NCBI RefSeq assembly: GCF_000472285.1
Contig: NZ_KI421423.1
Coordinates: 13,711-77,710 of the forward strand
Length of the DNA stretch: 64,000 nt
Reading direction: 5' to 3'
DNA from: Desulfuromonas sp. TF
GTDB lineage: Bacteria > Desulfobacterota > Desulfuromonadia > Desulfuromonadales > ATBO01
This document shows, in pieces, positions 16,910 through 25,822 of this stretch (positions are counted from its first letter, which is position 1; every line of letters starts with the position of its first letter). The notes beneath the pieces were generated by a model that worked only from the letters and a program-made list of their open reading frames with translations, ran no database searches and was not told the DNA's origin. A program made the position numbers and the translations under genes.

Positions 16910-17659
16910 ATGGAAACCTTACAGGGCAAGACTGCATTGATAACCGGATCGGCTAGCGGGATGGGCAAAAAAACCGCGATGCGGATGGCAGAACGGGGGG
17001 CCAAGGTCGTTATCAACGATATTGTTCCCGAAAAGGTGGAGCAAACGGTCGCAGAGTTCAAGGCCAGGGGATTTGAAGTCATGGGACGGGTTGCCGACAT
17101 CTGCAATGCGTCGGCTGTGAGCGAAATGGTGCAGGCGGCTGTCGACACGTTCGGCTCTCTGGACATCCTGGTCAATAACGCGGGGATGGAAAAGGCCGGT
17201 GCGCTCAGGAATCTCAGTGAAAAAGACTGGGATGTGACAGTGAATGTCAATCTGAAGGGGGCGTTTCTCTGCTCACAGGCCGTTCACGGCCACATGGTTG
17301 GGAAAGGCTGGGGGCGCATCATCAATATCGCCTCCAGAGCATGGCTGGGTGGCCCCGGTCAAGCCCCTTATGCGTCTGCCAAAGCGGGTCTAGTCGGTCT
17401 GACCAGAACCCTTGCGCTGGAACTAGGCAGAAAGGGAGTCACCGTCAACTGCATTGCCCCCGGCCTGATACACACACCGATGTGGGACGAGTTGCCTGAA
17501 AAGAACAGGACGGCGTTTCTCGAAAAACAGCCTATGGGAAAAATAGGCGAAGATGATGATATCGCCAACACCATCCTTTTCTTTGCAAACGAAGAAGCCT
17601 CATTTATCACGGGGCAGGTTTTTTATGTTTGTGGAGGAAGAAGCCTGTTTGCCGGTTGA
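16910..17659 (+). CDS. bbsD: SDR family dehydrogenase, catalytic subunit (BbsD type)
   Basis: A 249-residue classical SDR with all signatures: TGSASGMG glycine loop, NNAG, catalytic serine in NIASRAW and YASAK as YxxxK, then the PGLIHTPMW segment. It would be the active, NAD-binding half of the BbsCD hydroxyacyl-CoA dehydrogenase. TTGGAGG precedes the ATG. Tandem arrangement with bbsC (48-base gap) supports the heteromer. Confidence 0.85.
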   Translation: METLQGKTALITGSASGMGKKTAMRMAERGAKVVINDIVPEKVEQTVAEFKARGFEVMGRVADICNASAVSEMVQAAVDTFGSLDILVNNAGMEKAGALRNLSEKDWDVTVNVNLKGAFLCSQAVHGHMVGKGWGRIINIASRAWLGGPGQAPYASAKAGLVGLTRTLALELGRKGVTVNCIAPGLIHTPMWDELPEKNRTAFLEKQPMGKIGEDDDIANTILFFANEEASFITGQVFYVCGGRSLFAG

Positions 17660-17735
17660 TTTTTCCCAGTCATATCTCGGATGAGAGGCGAAGTAACGCG
17701 TTTGGAAAGCAGTGGCTATGATAGGAGTCTCTTCT

Positions 17736-18401
17736 ATGAAAAAACAAATCGGTGTAGTTCTCTCCGGTTGTGGCGTATATGACGGAAGCGAGATTCATGA
17801 ATCGGTCCTCACTTTGCTGACCATCGATCAGCTTGGCGCCGAGGCGATCTGTATGGCTCCGGACGTCGAACTTGAGGAAATCGACCATTTAACCGGCCGC
17901 CTGACGGGCATCAAGCGAAATGTTTTAGTCGAATCGGCACGCATCGCCCGAGGCCGGATCAGGGACATTGCCAGCGTCAAGGTCTCCGATCTGGATGCCA
18001 TAATTTTCCCTGGCGGCTTTGGTGCGGCAAAGAACCTCTCCAATTTTGCGACCAATGGAGTTGACGCAATCATTGACCCGGAAGTATCTCGTCTTTTGCG
18101 GGGGATGGCTGCTGAGAAAAAACCGATAGGAGCTATTTGCATTGCTCCTGTCCTCATTGCTGCTACTCTCGGCAGAGATTATTCACCCTGTCTTACTATA
18201 GGGACCGACACCGATGTCGCCTCGGCAATTCTCTCAACCGGGAGCAGGCATTCATCCTGCGCGGTTACGGGATCTGTTGTTGATCAAGAGAACAAGATCA
18301 TCACAACACCCGCCTATATGCTGGCTGAGCGGATTTCAGAGATATCGGAAGGAATTACGAAGACGGTTAGGGCACTGCTGGAACTTACTGAGGCAAAATA
18401 G
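17736..18401 (+). CDS. elbB: ElbB-like DJ-1/PfpI superfamily protein
   Basis: A 221-residue protein with IGVVLSGCGVYDGSEIHE at the N-terminus, AIIFPGGFGAAKNLSNFA and PIGAICIAPVLIAA, the hallmarks of ElbB (isoprenoid biosynthesis protein with amidotransferase-like fold, reported as a glyoxalase). Start at 17736 (MKKQIGVVL) with AGGAG upstream. Its place at the end of the bbs genes is unexpected; it might deal with a reactive carbonyl by-product, but that is a guess. Confidence 0.85.
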   Translation: MKKQIGVVLSGCGVYDGSEIHESVLTLLTIDQLGAEAICMAPDVELEEIDHLTGRLTGIKRNVLVESARIARGRIRDIASVKVSDLDAIIFPGGFGAAKNLSNFATNGVDAIIDPEVSRLLRGMAAEKKPIGAICIAPVLIAATLGRDYSPCLTIGTDTDVASAILSTGSRHSSCAVTGSVVDQENKIITTPAYMLAERISEISEGITKTVRALLELTEAK

Positions 18402-18511
18402 GCAAAAATGGATCTCAATACCACCCTTTCCCTTGCTTGGTTCCAGGATGTGCGTTCGCCATTCTGCGTCTCTGCCTCTCTACGGCAAGGCATACCTAAT
18501 GATTTTATCAA

Positions 18512-19258
18512 ATGGATAAAATAGAACGTCAGATTAAATCTGTCGAATATGCTCTTAATGTACTGGAAGTTCTGGGGGAAGTTGATGGTAACTTTCGTCT
18601 CGCCCGCTTGAGCGAAAAACTTAATATGAACAAATCCTTGGTTTACAGAATTCTTACGACATTCGAACGAAGGGGTTATGTTGAGAAGGTCAAATCATCT
18701 AAAGAGTATCGCTTGGGTTTAGGAGCGTATGAGGTAGGTCAAAAATTCCTTTCCCGCATGGAATTGCTGCACCTTTCCAAACCCGTCATGGAGGGGTTGG
18801 TCAGGGAATGTGATGAAACCGTTTACCTTGCGCTGCCCACTGGCCTAGAGATTCTTTTCTTAGAAAAGATCGATACCTCCAATCCCGTCAGCACCATTCC
18901 CTTGGTTGGGAAACGTTATTTTCTTTTCAAGTGCGCCGCCGGAAAGATCACTCTTTCCTTTGATGCCGTTTTAAGGCGAAGGTTCACCGAGGAGGAATCC
19001 TCTTTTTCAGTAGAAAACATGGATGATCTCCGAGAACAGGGATTCTGTCATGATTATGACATTTTAGGGGAAGGTGTGGCCAGCCTGGCCGTACCTCTTT
19101 TGAACGAGGCTAAAAAGGTAGTGGCATCCCTTTGCTTAGTAGGGCCTCAATACCGCTTCACTGACGAGAAGATACATAATGAGTTCCTTCCTGCGCTCAA
19201 AGCCGCCGGGCAGATCCTTTCCTGCAGGCTTGGTTATCTTGGATATTACTTGTCTTAG
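18512..19258 (+). CDS. IclR family transcriptional regulator
   Basis: A 248-residue IclR protein: winged helix at residues 10-60 (LARLSEKLNMNKSLVYRILTTFERRGY) and C-terminal effector domain (ETVYLALPTGLEILFLEKID; KCAAGKITL). It lies 110 bases after elbB on the same strand and could be part of the bbs transcript or have its own promoter. It is a candidate second control layer on the bbs operon, or a repressor of itself. No clear ribosome binding site. Confidence 0.85.
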   Translation: MDKIERQIKSVEYALNVLEVLGEVDGNFRLARLSEKLNMNKSLVYRILTTFERRGYVEKVKSSKEYRLGLGAYEVGQKFLSRMELLHLSKPVMEGLVRECDETVYLALPTGLEILFLEKIDTSNPVSTIPLVGKRYFLFKCAAGKITLSFDAVLRRRFTEEESSFSVENMDDLREQGFCHDYDILGEGVASLAVPLLNEAKKVVASLCLVGPQYRFTDEKIHNEFLPALKAAGQILSCRLGYLGYYLS

Positions 19259-19696
19259 GTGATCTCTTGAACTTTTCGTAGCGTGATCCAATAGCATATC
19301 GAAATCCTATCGTAATTTTTCGAGAATTTTGGCCTCTTTCCGAATCCTTGCGAGTAGCAACCGTCGCCGCTCATCGACGTACAAGCCTCTGTCCAGCCTG
19401 AGACGTTGCATTGTGGATCTCGCCTGATTTAGGTGAGGCCTCCGCAACCTCCAAATTGCAAAGAGCTGTGAGCTGCTCTGAAAACTCACATCCCCAACTC
19501 CAAGACAGGCCCCCGTAGCATTATGTACATTAAAAATAGCCAAGACTGGCTATGGTAATGCTGCGAGCGTAAGAGTGGTTTTTCAACAGACCTCTTTGTT
19601 ATACTTTTATGGAGGGTGATTATCCTGGCCCCAAAGTGACCAAACGTGATCGTTACAGCTGCGAACGTGAACTGCTCGTAAGCGAGGGGTTATGAT
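19259..19696. other. Intergenic gap with no recognised feature
   Basis: The 438 bases between the IclR gene and the PAS phosphatase gene contain no gene, clear terminator or promoter that I can support. A short minus-strand frame is present but resembles nothing I know. Confidence 0.5.
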
Positions 19697-22021
19697 ATGC
19701 GAGCAAAACTCCTTGAAGATTACCTGAGAAAACGACGAGGAAGTGAACGCAAAGAAGATAAGGTACGAGAAAGTTATGCGCTCTTGCGTGTCATGTTCGA
19801 ACAGTCCTCTTCACTGATGGGGCTGTTGAAGCCGAATGGAATTGTGCTGGATGTCAACCCGACGGCTTTGAGTTTTATTGGGTGCAAAAAATCCGACGTG
19901 ATCGGCAAGCTTTTTTGGGAAACACCCTGGTGGACCCACGCAGCTGAACAGCAGGAGCGGCTCCGCGAAGCCATCGGGACTGCGGCCCGGGGAGAGTTTA
20001 TCCGTTTTGAAACTAACCATCCGACGGTGGATGGCGACCTGATTTTCGTTGATTTCTCGCTTAAACCGGTAAGGGACGATCACGGGAACGTAGTCCTTTT
20101 GCTGCCGGAAGGGCGCGACATTACCGAGCGCAAAAAGGCGGAAGAGTCCCTCCGTGAAAATTATGCGCTCTTGCGCGTCATGTTCGACCAGTCATCTTTA
20201 TTGATGGGGCTGTTGAAGCCGGATGGAGTTATGCTGGATGTCAACCCGATGGCTTTGAGTTTCATTGGGGGCAAAAAATCCGACGTGGTCGGTAAGCTTT
20301 TTTGGGAAACACCCTGGTGGACCCACGCAGCTGAACAGCAGGAGCGGCTCCGCGAAGCCATCAAGGATGCGGCCCGGGGAGAATTTATCCGTTTTGAAAC
20401 TAACCATCCGACGGTGGATGGCAAGCTGATTTATCTCGATTTCTCGCTTAAACCGGTGAAAGACGGAAACGGAAAGGTGGTTCTTCTGCTGCCGGAAGGG
20501 CGCGACATCACCGAGCGCAAGAAGGCGGACGAGTCCCTGCGGGAAGCCGCGGTCAAATACCGGATCGTTGCGGACAATACCTATAACTGGGAGTTCTGGC
20601 TAAGCCCGCAAGGAAAGTTTCTTTACAATTCTCCCTCCTGCCAGCGTATCAGCGGACATCAGGCCGAGGAGTTCGATGCCGACCCTGCTTTGATCTGGGA
20701 CATCGTCCACCCGGACGACCGACAGCTTCTGAACAACCACAGGCATGATATTGCTCATACAAAGGCGCTGGGAGAGCTCGAATTTCGCATCATTCGTGCT
20801 GACGGAGAGCTGCGCTGGATTCACCACGTCTGCCAGCCTGTTTTCGATGACAGCGAGAATTACCTCGGTGTCCGTGGAAGTTTCTCCGACATCACTTCAC
20901 GCAAGCGAGCCGAAGAGAAGAACTTGCGGCTGGCGGCCATCGTGGAAACATCCGATGACGCGATCATCAGCAAGTCGGTGGATGGTATCATCACAAGTTG
21001 GAACAAAGGTGCGGAAAAAATTTTCAACTATACGGAGAGCGAGGTGCTCGGCAAGTCGATCACGATGTTGATCCCGGCCGAATATGTAGAAGAAGTACTC
21101 CAAATGCATGAAAGGATCCTGCGCGGAGAACACGTCGAACATTTTGAAACCGTGCGCCGAAGAAAGGATGGGGAGTTGATCAATATGTCGGTCACCTATT
21201 CTCCTATCAAAGATGCGCATGGCAGAGTAGTTGCCATCTCAGCCATCGGCCGCGACATCACCGAACAGAAAAGAGCCGCCCGTATTCTTCTGGATAATGC
21301 GCGGATCAACCGGGAATTGGAGATTGCCAAGGAGATTCAGCAGTCGTTTCTGCCTGTGTGCCCGTCGGAGCTCCAGGGAATGCTCATGACATGTCGCTGC
21401 GTGCCGGCGGCCCATGTGGGGGGTGACTACTATGATTTTTTCCCTCTGGACGAAAGCATCGTCGATGCCGTAATTGCCGACGTCACCGGCCATAGTGTCG
21501 GCTCGTCGCTGTTAATGACAATGGCCCGCAGCGTGCTCAAAGCCAGGGTCGGTCTCGAGCGTTCGCCTGGAGAGCTTCTTGCAGAGGTAAATAATCTACT
21601 TCACGATGACCTGACCAGGGCGGAACTTCAGATAAGCATGTTCTATGCGCGGCTGGATACCCAAAATCATTCACTTGTCTACGCCAATGCCGGGCACAAC
21701 CGACCCTTGCTGTTTCGCTGCAACGAAGACATTTTCATGGAACTAGACGCCGACGGGCTGCTTATGGGAGTTAAAACGGATGTTCATTTTGAGGAAATTA
21801 CCACCTCGGTGGATGCCGGCGACATTCTCGTCCTCTGTACCGACGGCATCATCGAGGCGGAGGACAGTACAGGCAAGTCGTTCGGTGTCGGACGGTTGAG
21901 CAGGTTTGTTGCCGAGTATTGTGAACGGCATCCACGAGAGATTATGGCAGCGATCTTTCAGGAATTGACCGCCTTCACCCTCGCCGATGATGTGGCGATG
22001 ATCATCTTTAAAATTGTCTAG
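19697..22021 (+). CDS. Multi-PAS sensor with SpoIIE-type serine phosphatase output
   Basis: A 774-residue soluble signalling protein with four PAS domains (about residues 25-150, 155-280, 285-405 and 410-530), each ending in a PAC segment such as GRDITERKKAEESL. A PP2C/SpoIIE phosphatase follows (about 545-774). Metal-binding motifs are GGDYYDFF, IADVTGHS and DILVLCTDG. No transmembrane segment is seen. Such proteins usually control anti-sigma partner switching, but no anti-sigma or STAS gene is adjacent. PAS1 and PAS2 are near copies of each other. The FETNHPTVDG segments give no clear hint to the ligand. Confidence 0.88.
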   Translation: MRAKLLEDYLRKRRGSERKEDKVRESYALLRVMFEQSSSLMGLLKPNGIVLDVNPTALSFIGCKKSDVIGKLFWETPWWTHAAEQQERLREAIGTAARGEFIRFETNHPTVDGDLIFVDFSLKPVRDDHGNVVLLLPEGRDITERKKAEESLRENYALLRVMFDQSSLLMGLLKPDGVMLDVNPMALSFIGGKKSDVVGKLFWETPWWTHAAEQQERLREAIKDAARGEFIRFETNHPTVDGKLIYLDFSLKPVKDGNGKVVLLLPEGRDITERKKADESLREAAVKYRIVADNTYNWEFWLSPQGKFLYNSPSCQRISGHQAEEFDADPALIWDIVHPDDRQLLNNHRHDIAHTKALGELEFRIIRADGELRWIHHVCQPVFDDSENYLGVRGSFSDITSRKRAEEKNLRLAAIVETSDDAIISKSVDGIITSWNKGAEKIFNYTESEVLGKSITMLIPAEYVEEVLQMHERILRGEHVEHFETVRRRKDGELINMSVTYSPIKDAHGRVVAISAIGRDITEQKRAARILLDNARINRELEIAKEIQQSFLPVCPSELQGMLMTCRCVPAAHVGGDYYDFFPLDESIVDAVIADVTGHSVGSSLLMTMARSVLKARVGLERSPGELLAEVNNLLHDDLTRAELQISMFYARLDTQNHSLVYANAGHNRPLLFRCNEDIFMELDADGLLMGVKTDVHFEEITTSVDAGDILVLCTDGIIEAEDSTGKSFGVGRLSRFVAEYCERHPREIMAAIFQELTAFTLADDVAMIIFKIV
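19774..20547 (+). repeat. Tandem duplication encoding PAS1 and PAS2
   Basis: Bases from 19774 and from 20161 match closely over about 387 bases (129 codons). Long stretches are identical at DNA level, for example around the codons for FWETPWWTHAAEQQERLREAI. The few differences include E/D and S/L changes near residue 35 of the unit. The high DNA identity points to a recent in-frame duplication. Confidence 0.85.
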
Positions 22022-22068
22022 AAACCCAGAAGGCAGCGCTGGCAAGATTATGTGCCTGATCTGGACTC

Positions 22069-23553
22069 TCAGATAGCTTTTGTTTTGTCGTTGTCGTGTG
22101 AGAATTTTTCACGTGCCGCATTGGTGCCAGCGATTCTGCCGAATGCGAGACATTCTGCAATGTTTCCACCGCCTTGGTAAATTAGACCCCACATGGATCC
22201 TAATTCGCCGGCACTGTAAAGCCCTGGAATAGGTGCATCAAAGACATCGACAACCTGTGCCTTCTCATTGCGTCTGGGCCCACCTTGTGTGTTCAGCAGG
22301 CAGGGATAGACTTCCATGGCATAGAATGGCTGGTTTTCGATCGTTGCGGAGTGACGGTTATCTGGAGTCTCGCGGCCATAAAGAGTGTCTTTCCCCTGAC
22401 GAGTGTCTTCATTCCAACGCTCAATGGTCTCAACCAAGGTCGTTTCATTAATATTCAGTCTTTGAGCTAATCTGGGCAGGGTCTCAGCCTGCTGAATCCA
22501 TCCCTTTTTGATCTCTTCGCTGTTGTCCGTACTCCAGGCATATTGTATGCCGGCAGAGCCTAAGCCAGCTTTTCGGGAAATGGGACCCCTTCTCCGGGTG
22601 ACCTCATCGAATATCAGGTAGAAGGGGATTCTCGGGTATTCCAGACTGTGAGTGTCGAAAAAGTCGACTGCCAGCAATCCGGCATGCCTTTCTACCGCTC
22701 TTTCGTTGATAAAGCGTTTGCCTGATTTGTCGACGAAAATCTGCCCCGCATTTCCAATATCCATCAGCAGGGCCGATTCAAACTCGGGCACTTTCATCCC
22801 GAAGGCGCATGATACGCCATTCATGTGCCATAGCTTGGCCCCAACCTTCTGCGCCATTCGCAGACCGTCACCGCGGTTCCCCGGGTGCCCCAACGAATAG
22901 ACCGGATCACCTTTGATATTGTTCTTGATGGTTTGTGAATCGAACTCATAGCCTCCGGTTGCCAGGACGACCCCTTTTTGTGCCCGAATCGCGATTTCCT
23001 TCCCCTGCGCCAGTGCAATAACACCGATGACGGCGCCATCCCTATTGGTAACAAGTCTTTTAGCAGGGGTTTGCGTCAGAATCTGGATGGCTCTTTGCTC
23101 TTGTACGGCATGAGAGAGCATCTGCCACAGGTTCTGGGCAAAGGCGGTTGCTCCCTTGTTTAAGCCCTTGATAACATATCTTTTTATCGAACTGGCGCCC
23201 TTGATATCTGGATAGCTTGCGCCGCCATAGACCTGAAGCTCAAGACCCTTGTACAGGCTTTTCAGCCAATCGACCGTTTTCGCTGACTCTTCAGCAAAAA
23301 TCCTTAAAAGCTCATCGTCTTTATCGGAATGTGAAAACTCATAGAGAGTTTTAAGATAGCTGAAGGCGTCAGATAAATTCTCGGGGTACATGAACCCACC
23401 AAAGGAGACCAGCGTATTACCTCCACCTTTGTCAGTGCTTTCAAGGATCAGTACGCTTGCTCCTGCGTCATGGGCTGCAATTGCGGCTGTTGCACCAGCT
23501 CCGCCATAGCCGATGACCACGACCTCAGCAGTCTTATCCCACGTGGTTGCCAT
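22069..23553 (-). CDS. FAD-dependent oxidoreductase, fumarate reductase/ketosteroid dehydrogenase type
   Basis: A 494-residue flavoprotein: N-terminal VVVIGYGGAGATAAIAAHDAG (FAD dinucleotide fold), ESTDKGGGNTLVSFGG, KGVVLATGGYEF, and C-terminal PIPGLYSAGELGSMWGLIYQGGGNIAE. This is the FAD_binding_2 family that includes fumarate reductase flavoproteins, urocanate reductase and ketosteroid dehydrogenases. No flavocytochrome heme motifs or signal peptide are seen, so it is likely cytoplasmic. It lies 36 bases after the DUF4125 gene and converges on the PAS phosphatase gene. Substrate unknown. Confidence 0.8.
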   Translation of the reverse strand: MATTWDKTAEVVVIGYGGAGATAAIAAHDAGASVLILESTDKGGGNTLVSFGGFMYPENLSDAFSYLKTLYEFSHSDKDDELLRIFAEESAKTVDWLKSLYKGLELQVYGGASYPDIKGASSIKRYVIKGLNKGATAFAQNLWQMLSHAVQEQRAIQILTQTPAKRLVTNRDGAVIGVIALAQGKEIAIRAQKGVVLATGGYEFDSQTIKNNIKGDPVYSLGHPGNRGDGLRMAQKVGAKLWHMNGVSCAFGMKVPEFESALLMDIGNAGQIFVDKSGKRFINERAVERHAGLLAVDFFDTHSLEYPRIPFYLIFDEVTRRRGPISRKAGLGSAGIQYAWSTDNSEEIKKGWIQQAETLPRLAQRLNINETTLVETIERWNEDTRQGKDTLYGRETPDNRHSATIENQPFYAMEVYPCLLNTQGGPRRNEKAQVVDVFDAPIPGLYSAGELGSMWGLIYQGGGNIAECLAFGRIAGTNAAREKFSHDNDKTKAI

Positions 23554-23589
23554 GATAAATCCATTGTCTAACAGTATTATCGTAACTAA

Positions 23590-24189
23590 CTATATGTTTT
23601 TTAGTTGCTTTTCTCTTAAGTAACTTTCTGCTTGTTCGAGATTTTTTAACCCAATTTTTTGGGTGAGGTTTAACAATAGTTCGGATGTTAAGTTCTTTTT
23701 ATTTAGATAGGCGCTCATGGCGTGTTTAAAATAAAGTTCCACTGTGCGCTCACCATATGTTTCCAGTTCACTTCGTAAAAATATCCAAAGCTTGCCTCCA
23801 TCGACGGCAGCATTCACATAGGGACAACAAAGTTTAGATAAAATAGGATACTTGACTTGTAGTTCGCGGTGCCAATAAACACTTATTGCTACAATATCGA
23901 TTATGAGAGGATTTTGAGTAATATATGGAATACAATTGTCTATACGATCATATTTTTCAGTTATTAAATTTCGACCATTGTTTTTGGCACTTTTAATGTG
24001 ACTCAGATAGTTCTCCAACATTTCATATGTCCATACTTTTAAAATGCAACTCCTTATTGTCCTAAATTTGAAAGGATCACTATGGCAAGCCCAAACATTT
24101 CGCGTCGTTAATGAAATCGACATCTCCCATTCTATATCCAGTATATAATTTATAATCGATTCTTTACCCATGAGTTTGATTATATCCAT
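23590..24189 (-). CDS. DUF4125 family protein
   Basis: A 199-residue protein matching the DUF4125 pattern as I know it: INYILDIEWEM, FKFRTIRSCILKVW, AKNNGRNLITEKYDRID, then VEAISVYW-like and ETYGERTVELYFKH. Function of the family is unknown. The gene is very AT-rich compared with most of the window. It sits between the hairpin behind the DUF1329 gene and the flavoprotein gene, with 36 bases to the latter, and the two may be expressed together. No good ribosome binding site is seen at the ATG. Confidence 0.65.
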   Translation of the reverse strand: MDIIKLMGKESIINYILDIEWEMSISLTTRNVWACHSDPFKFRTIRSCILKVWTYEMLENYLSHIKSAKNNGRNLITEKYDRIDNCIPYITQNPLIIDIVAISVYWHRELQVKYPILSKLCCPYVNAAVDGGKLWIFLRSELETYGERTVELYFKHAMSAYLNKKNLTSELLLNLTQKIGLKNLEQAESYLREKQLKNI

Positions 24190-24360
24190 TTTTAACGTAC
24201 AAATGTTTGAGATTTAACTTGGCATAAATATCATGAGAATAAAGATAAGACCTAATTCACAGGAAGAGAGAGACATGATTGGTGTTTTTTTATCTCTGAT
24301 CGCAGTCCGTAGAACTGCAAAGCGACCACTGCGGCGAATACTCCCGCAGAGGTGTCTATA

Positions 24361-24396
24361 AGAGGTACTGGCCTACACGAAATGGCCAGTACCTCT
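24361..24396. terminator. Strong hairpin after the bss operon
   Basis: A perfect 13-bp stem, AGAGGTACTGGCC (24361-24373) with its complement at 24384-24396, and a 10-base loop. It lies about 90 bases past the DUF1329 stop in an otherwise gene-free 294-base gap (24190-24483). There is no U run on either strand, so it may be a transcript-end stabiliser or a weak terminator separating the bss operon from the two distal genes. Confidence 0.45.
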
Positions 24397-24483
24397 CCTA
24401 TGACTTTGTACACCATCCAAAATTAAAAAGAATGTATGTGATTTTTAATCTCAATCATTGTTTTGTCATAAGGGCTGAGACTT

Positions 24484-25797
24484 TTAACGACCAGCTGAAC
24501 GCAGTTGCTGGACCGAGAACAATTCGGGCGTTGTTTCGGGGGCATTTGTAATGGTTTTGAACTCTGCCGTGGTGCAGTGATCGGCCTGAACATCGATCAT
24601 AGAGAAATAATTATACATAGCGACACCGGTTCCCTTGTTTTGCGGCGCATCATAATCCGCATGTGTGTAGCCGATAATAAAGTTTTTCCAGAATTTCCCG
24701 GAGCGGTCATAAATAAAATTGAGAGGCATACCAAATGTTTGGGTATCAACATAGTGGATCCGTTTGCTGACCGGATGAGCTTTATCCACCGGCGAAGATT
24801 CTAATATATACATTTTCCGTAGCTGCCAAGTCACATCTGGGAAACAACCGCCTTTGCCCGTTACAGCGATCATCTTATAGCCATCAGGATCGTTTTTATA
24901 GATCTCTTGGTCCAGGGGCATCTCATTGTGGTTATAATATGGTACTAGGACATTTTTTGTTCCTTTGTAAGTCCAATTCATATCGCTGATACGGCCATTA
25001 TATCCTTCGAAGTCTTCAAGAGTAATATCAGAGCCTAGAAAGGCATCTGTATATTGCCCGCTGGACATGCGGCGAACCCGACGTTGGTAACCGAGGTAGA
25101 GGTAGGAATTATCTAACTTTGTATCATCTTGATAACGCTGAATGAGAATCTGCGTGTTTTTTATATCAAAGGGTTCCTCTGCCATTATATAGGTGCTACG
25201 GAAAAGCTTGTCGGGGTTAGGGGTGTATTCGGGAAAGGGGGCGACCCTGGTGCGATTGCTGAGTTTCATAAAGTGAAAGTTAAACCTCAGGTTTCGCTCA
25301 ACCTGACCGGTTTTCATGTTGCGGTACTGCCAGAACCAGGGATTGATCCACCAAGAATCCCCTTGGGAGTACGATTTTCTGAAATTCCAGATCAACTTTT
25401 CACCGGCCCTGGGATCATCGGTGGTGAGCTCGTTCACAAAGGGGAGTCCAGAATCAGCATTATAGATAACGCCAACCTTGTCGCCAAGCTTGGCTCGATT
25501 GAGGTTAGCCTTTGTCGCTTCAATAAAGTCCGGATGTACGTCAAAAGAGGTGGTCTCGCCGACCGTGATCACATAGTCGCCGTCTTTAATATAGGTCAGA
25601 ATTTCCTCCGGGAGCACGTCTTTGGCAACCTGCCAGTTGCTTGCATTGATGACCATCCCTGGTGTGATCCCGGCAGCGGAGGGGACACCGCTCTTGTAAG
25701 GATAGAATGTCTTTTCCAAATCCGCCTCGGTCGCTGCCAAAGCCGTAGTTACTGCCAGGGTTAAGTACATCAGGTTCAGAATAATTTGGTTTCTCAT
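24484..25797 (-). CDS. DUF1329 periplasmic protein
   Basis: A 437-residue protein with an N-terminal signal peptide (cleavage near residue 21, TTALAATEA). The family segments are WQVAKDVLPEEILTYIKDGDY, the NFHFMKLSNRTR region and RKMYILESSP. DUF1329 proteins are LolB-like and found beside DUF1302 outer-membrane proteins and MMPL pumps. It is the last of the four-gene envelope set at the end of the bss transcript, 25 bases after DUF1302. A role in moving a hydrophobic compound through the periplasm is inference from gene neighbourhood. Confidence 0.85.
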   Translation of the reverse strand: MRNQIILNLMYLTLAVTTALAATEADLEKTFYPYKSGVPSAAGITPGMVINASNWQVAKDVLPEEILTYIKDGDYVITVGETTSFDVHPDFIEATKANLNRAKLGDKVGVIYNADSGLPFVNELTTDDPRAGEKLIWNFRKSYSQGDSWWINPWFWQYRNMKTGQVERNLRFNFHFMKLSNRTRVAPFPEYTPNPDKLFRSTYIMAEEPFDIKNTQILIQRYQDDTKLDNSYLYLGYQRRVRRMSSGQYTDAFLGSDITLEDFEGYNGRISDMNWTYKGTKNVLVPYYNHNEMPLDQEIYKNDPDGYKMIAVTGKGGCFPDVTWQLRKMYILESSPVDKAHPVSKRIHYVDTQTFGMPLNFIYDRSGKFWKNFIIGYTHADYDAPQNKGTGVAMYNYFSMIDVQADHCTTAEFKTITNAPETTPELFSVQQLRSAGR

Positions 25798-25822
25798 GGC
25801 ACTTTTCCTTTCTTTTGTCTAA

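Noticed and set aside
19307-19543. 78-codon minus-strand frame in the gap after the IclR gene
   Set aside because: Basic and leucine/arginine-rich but matching no family I know, with no ribosome binding site.
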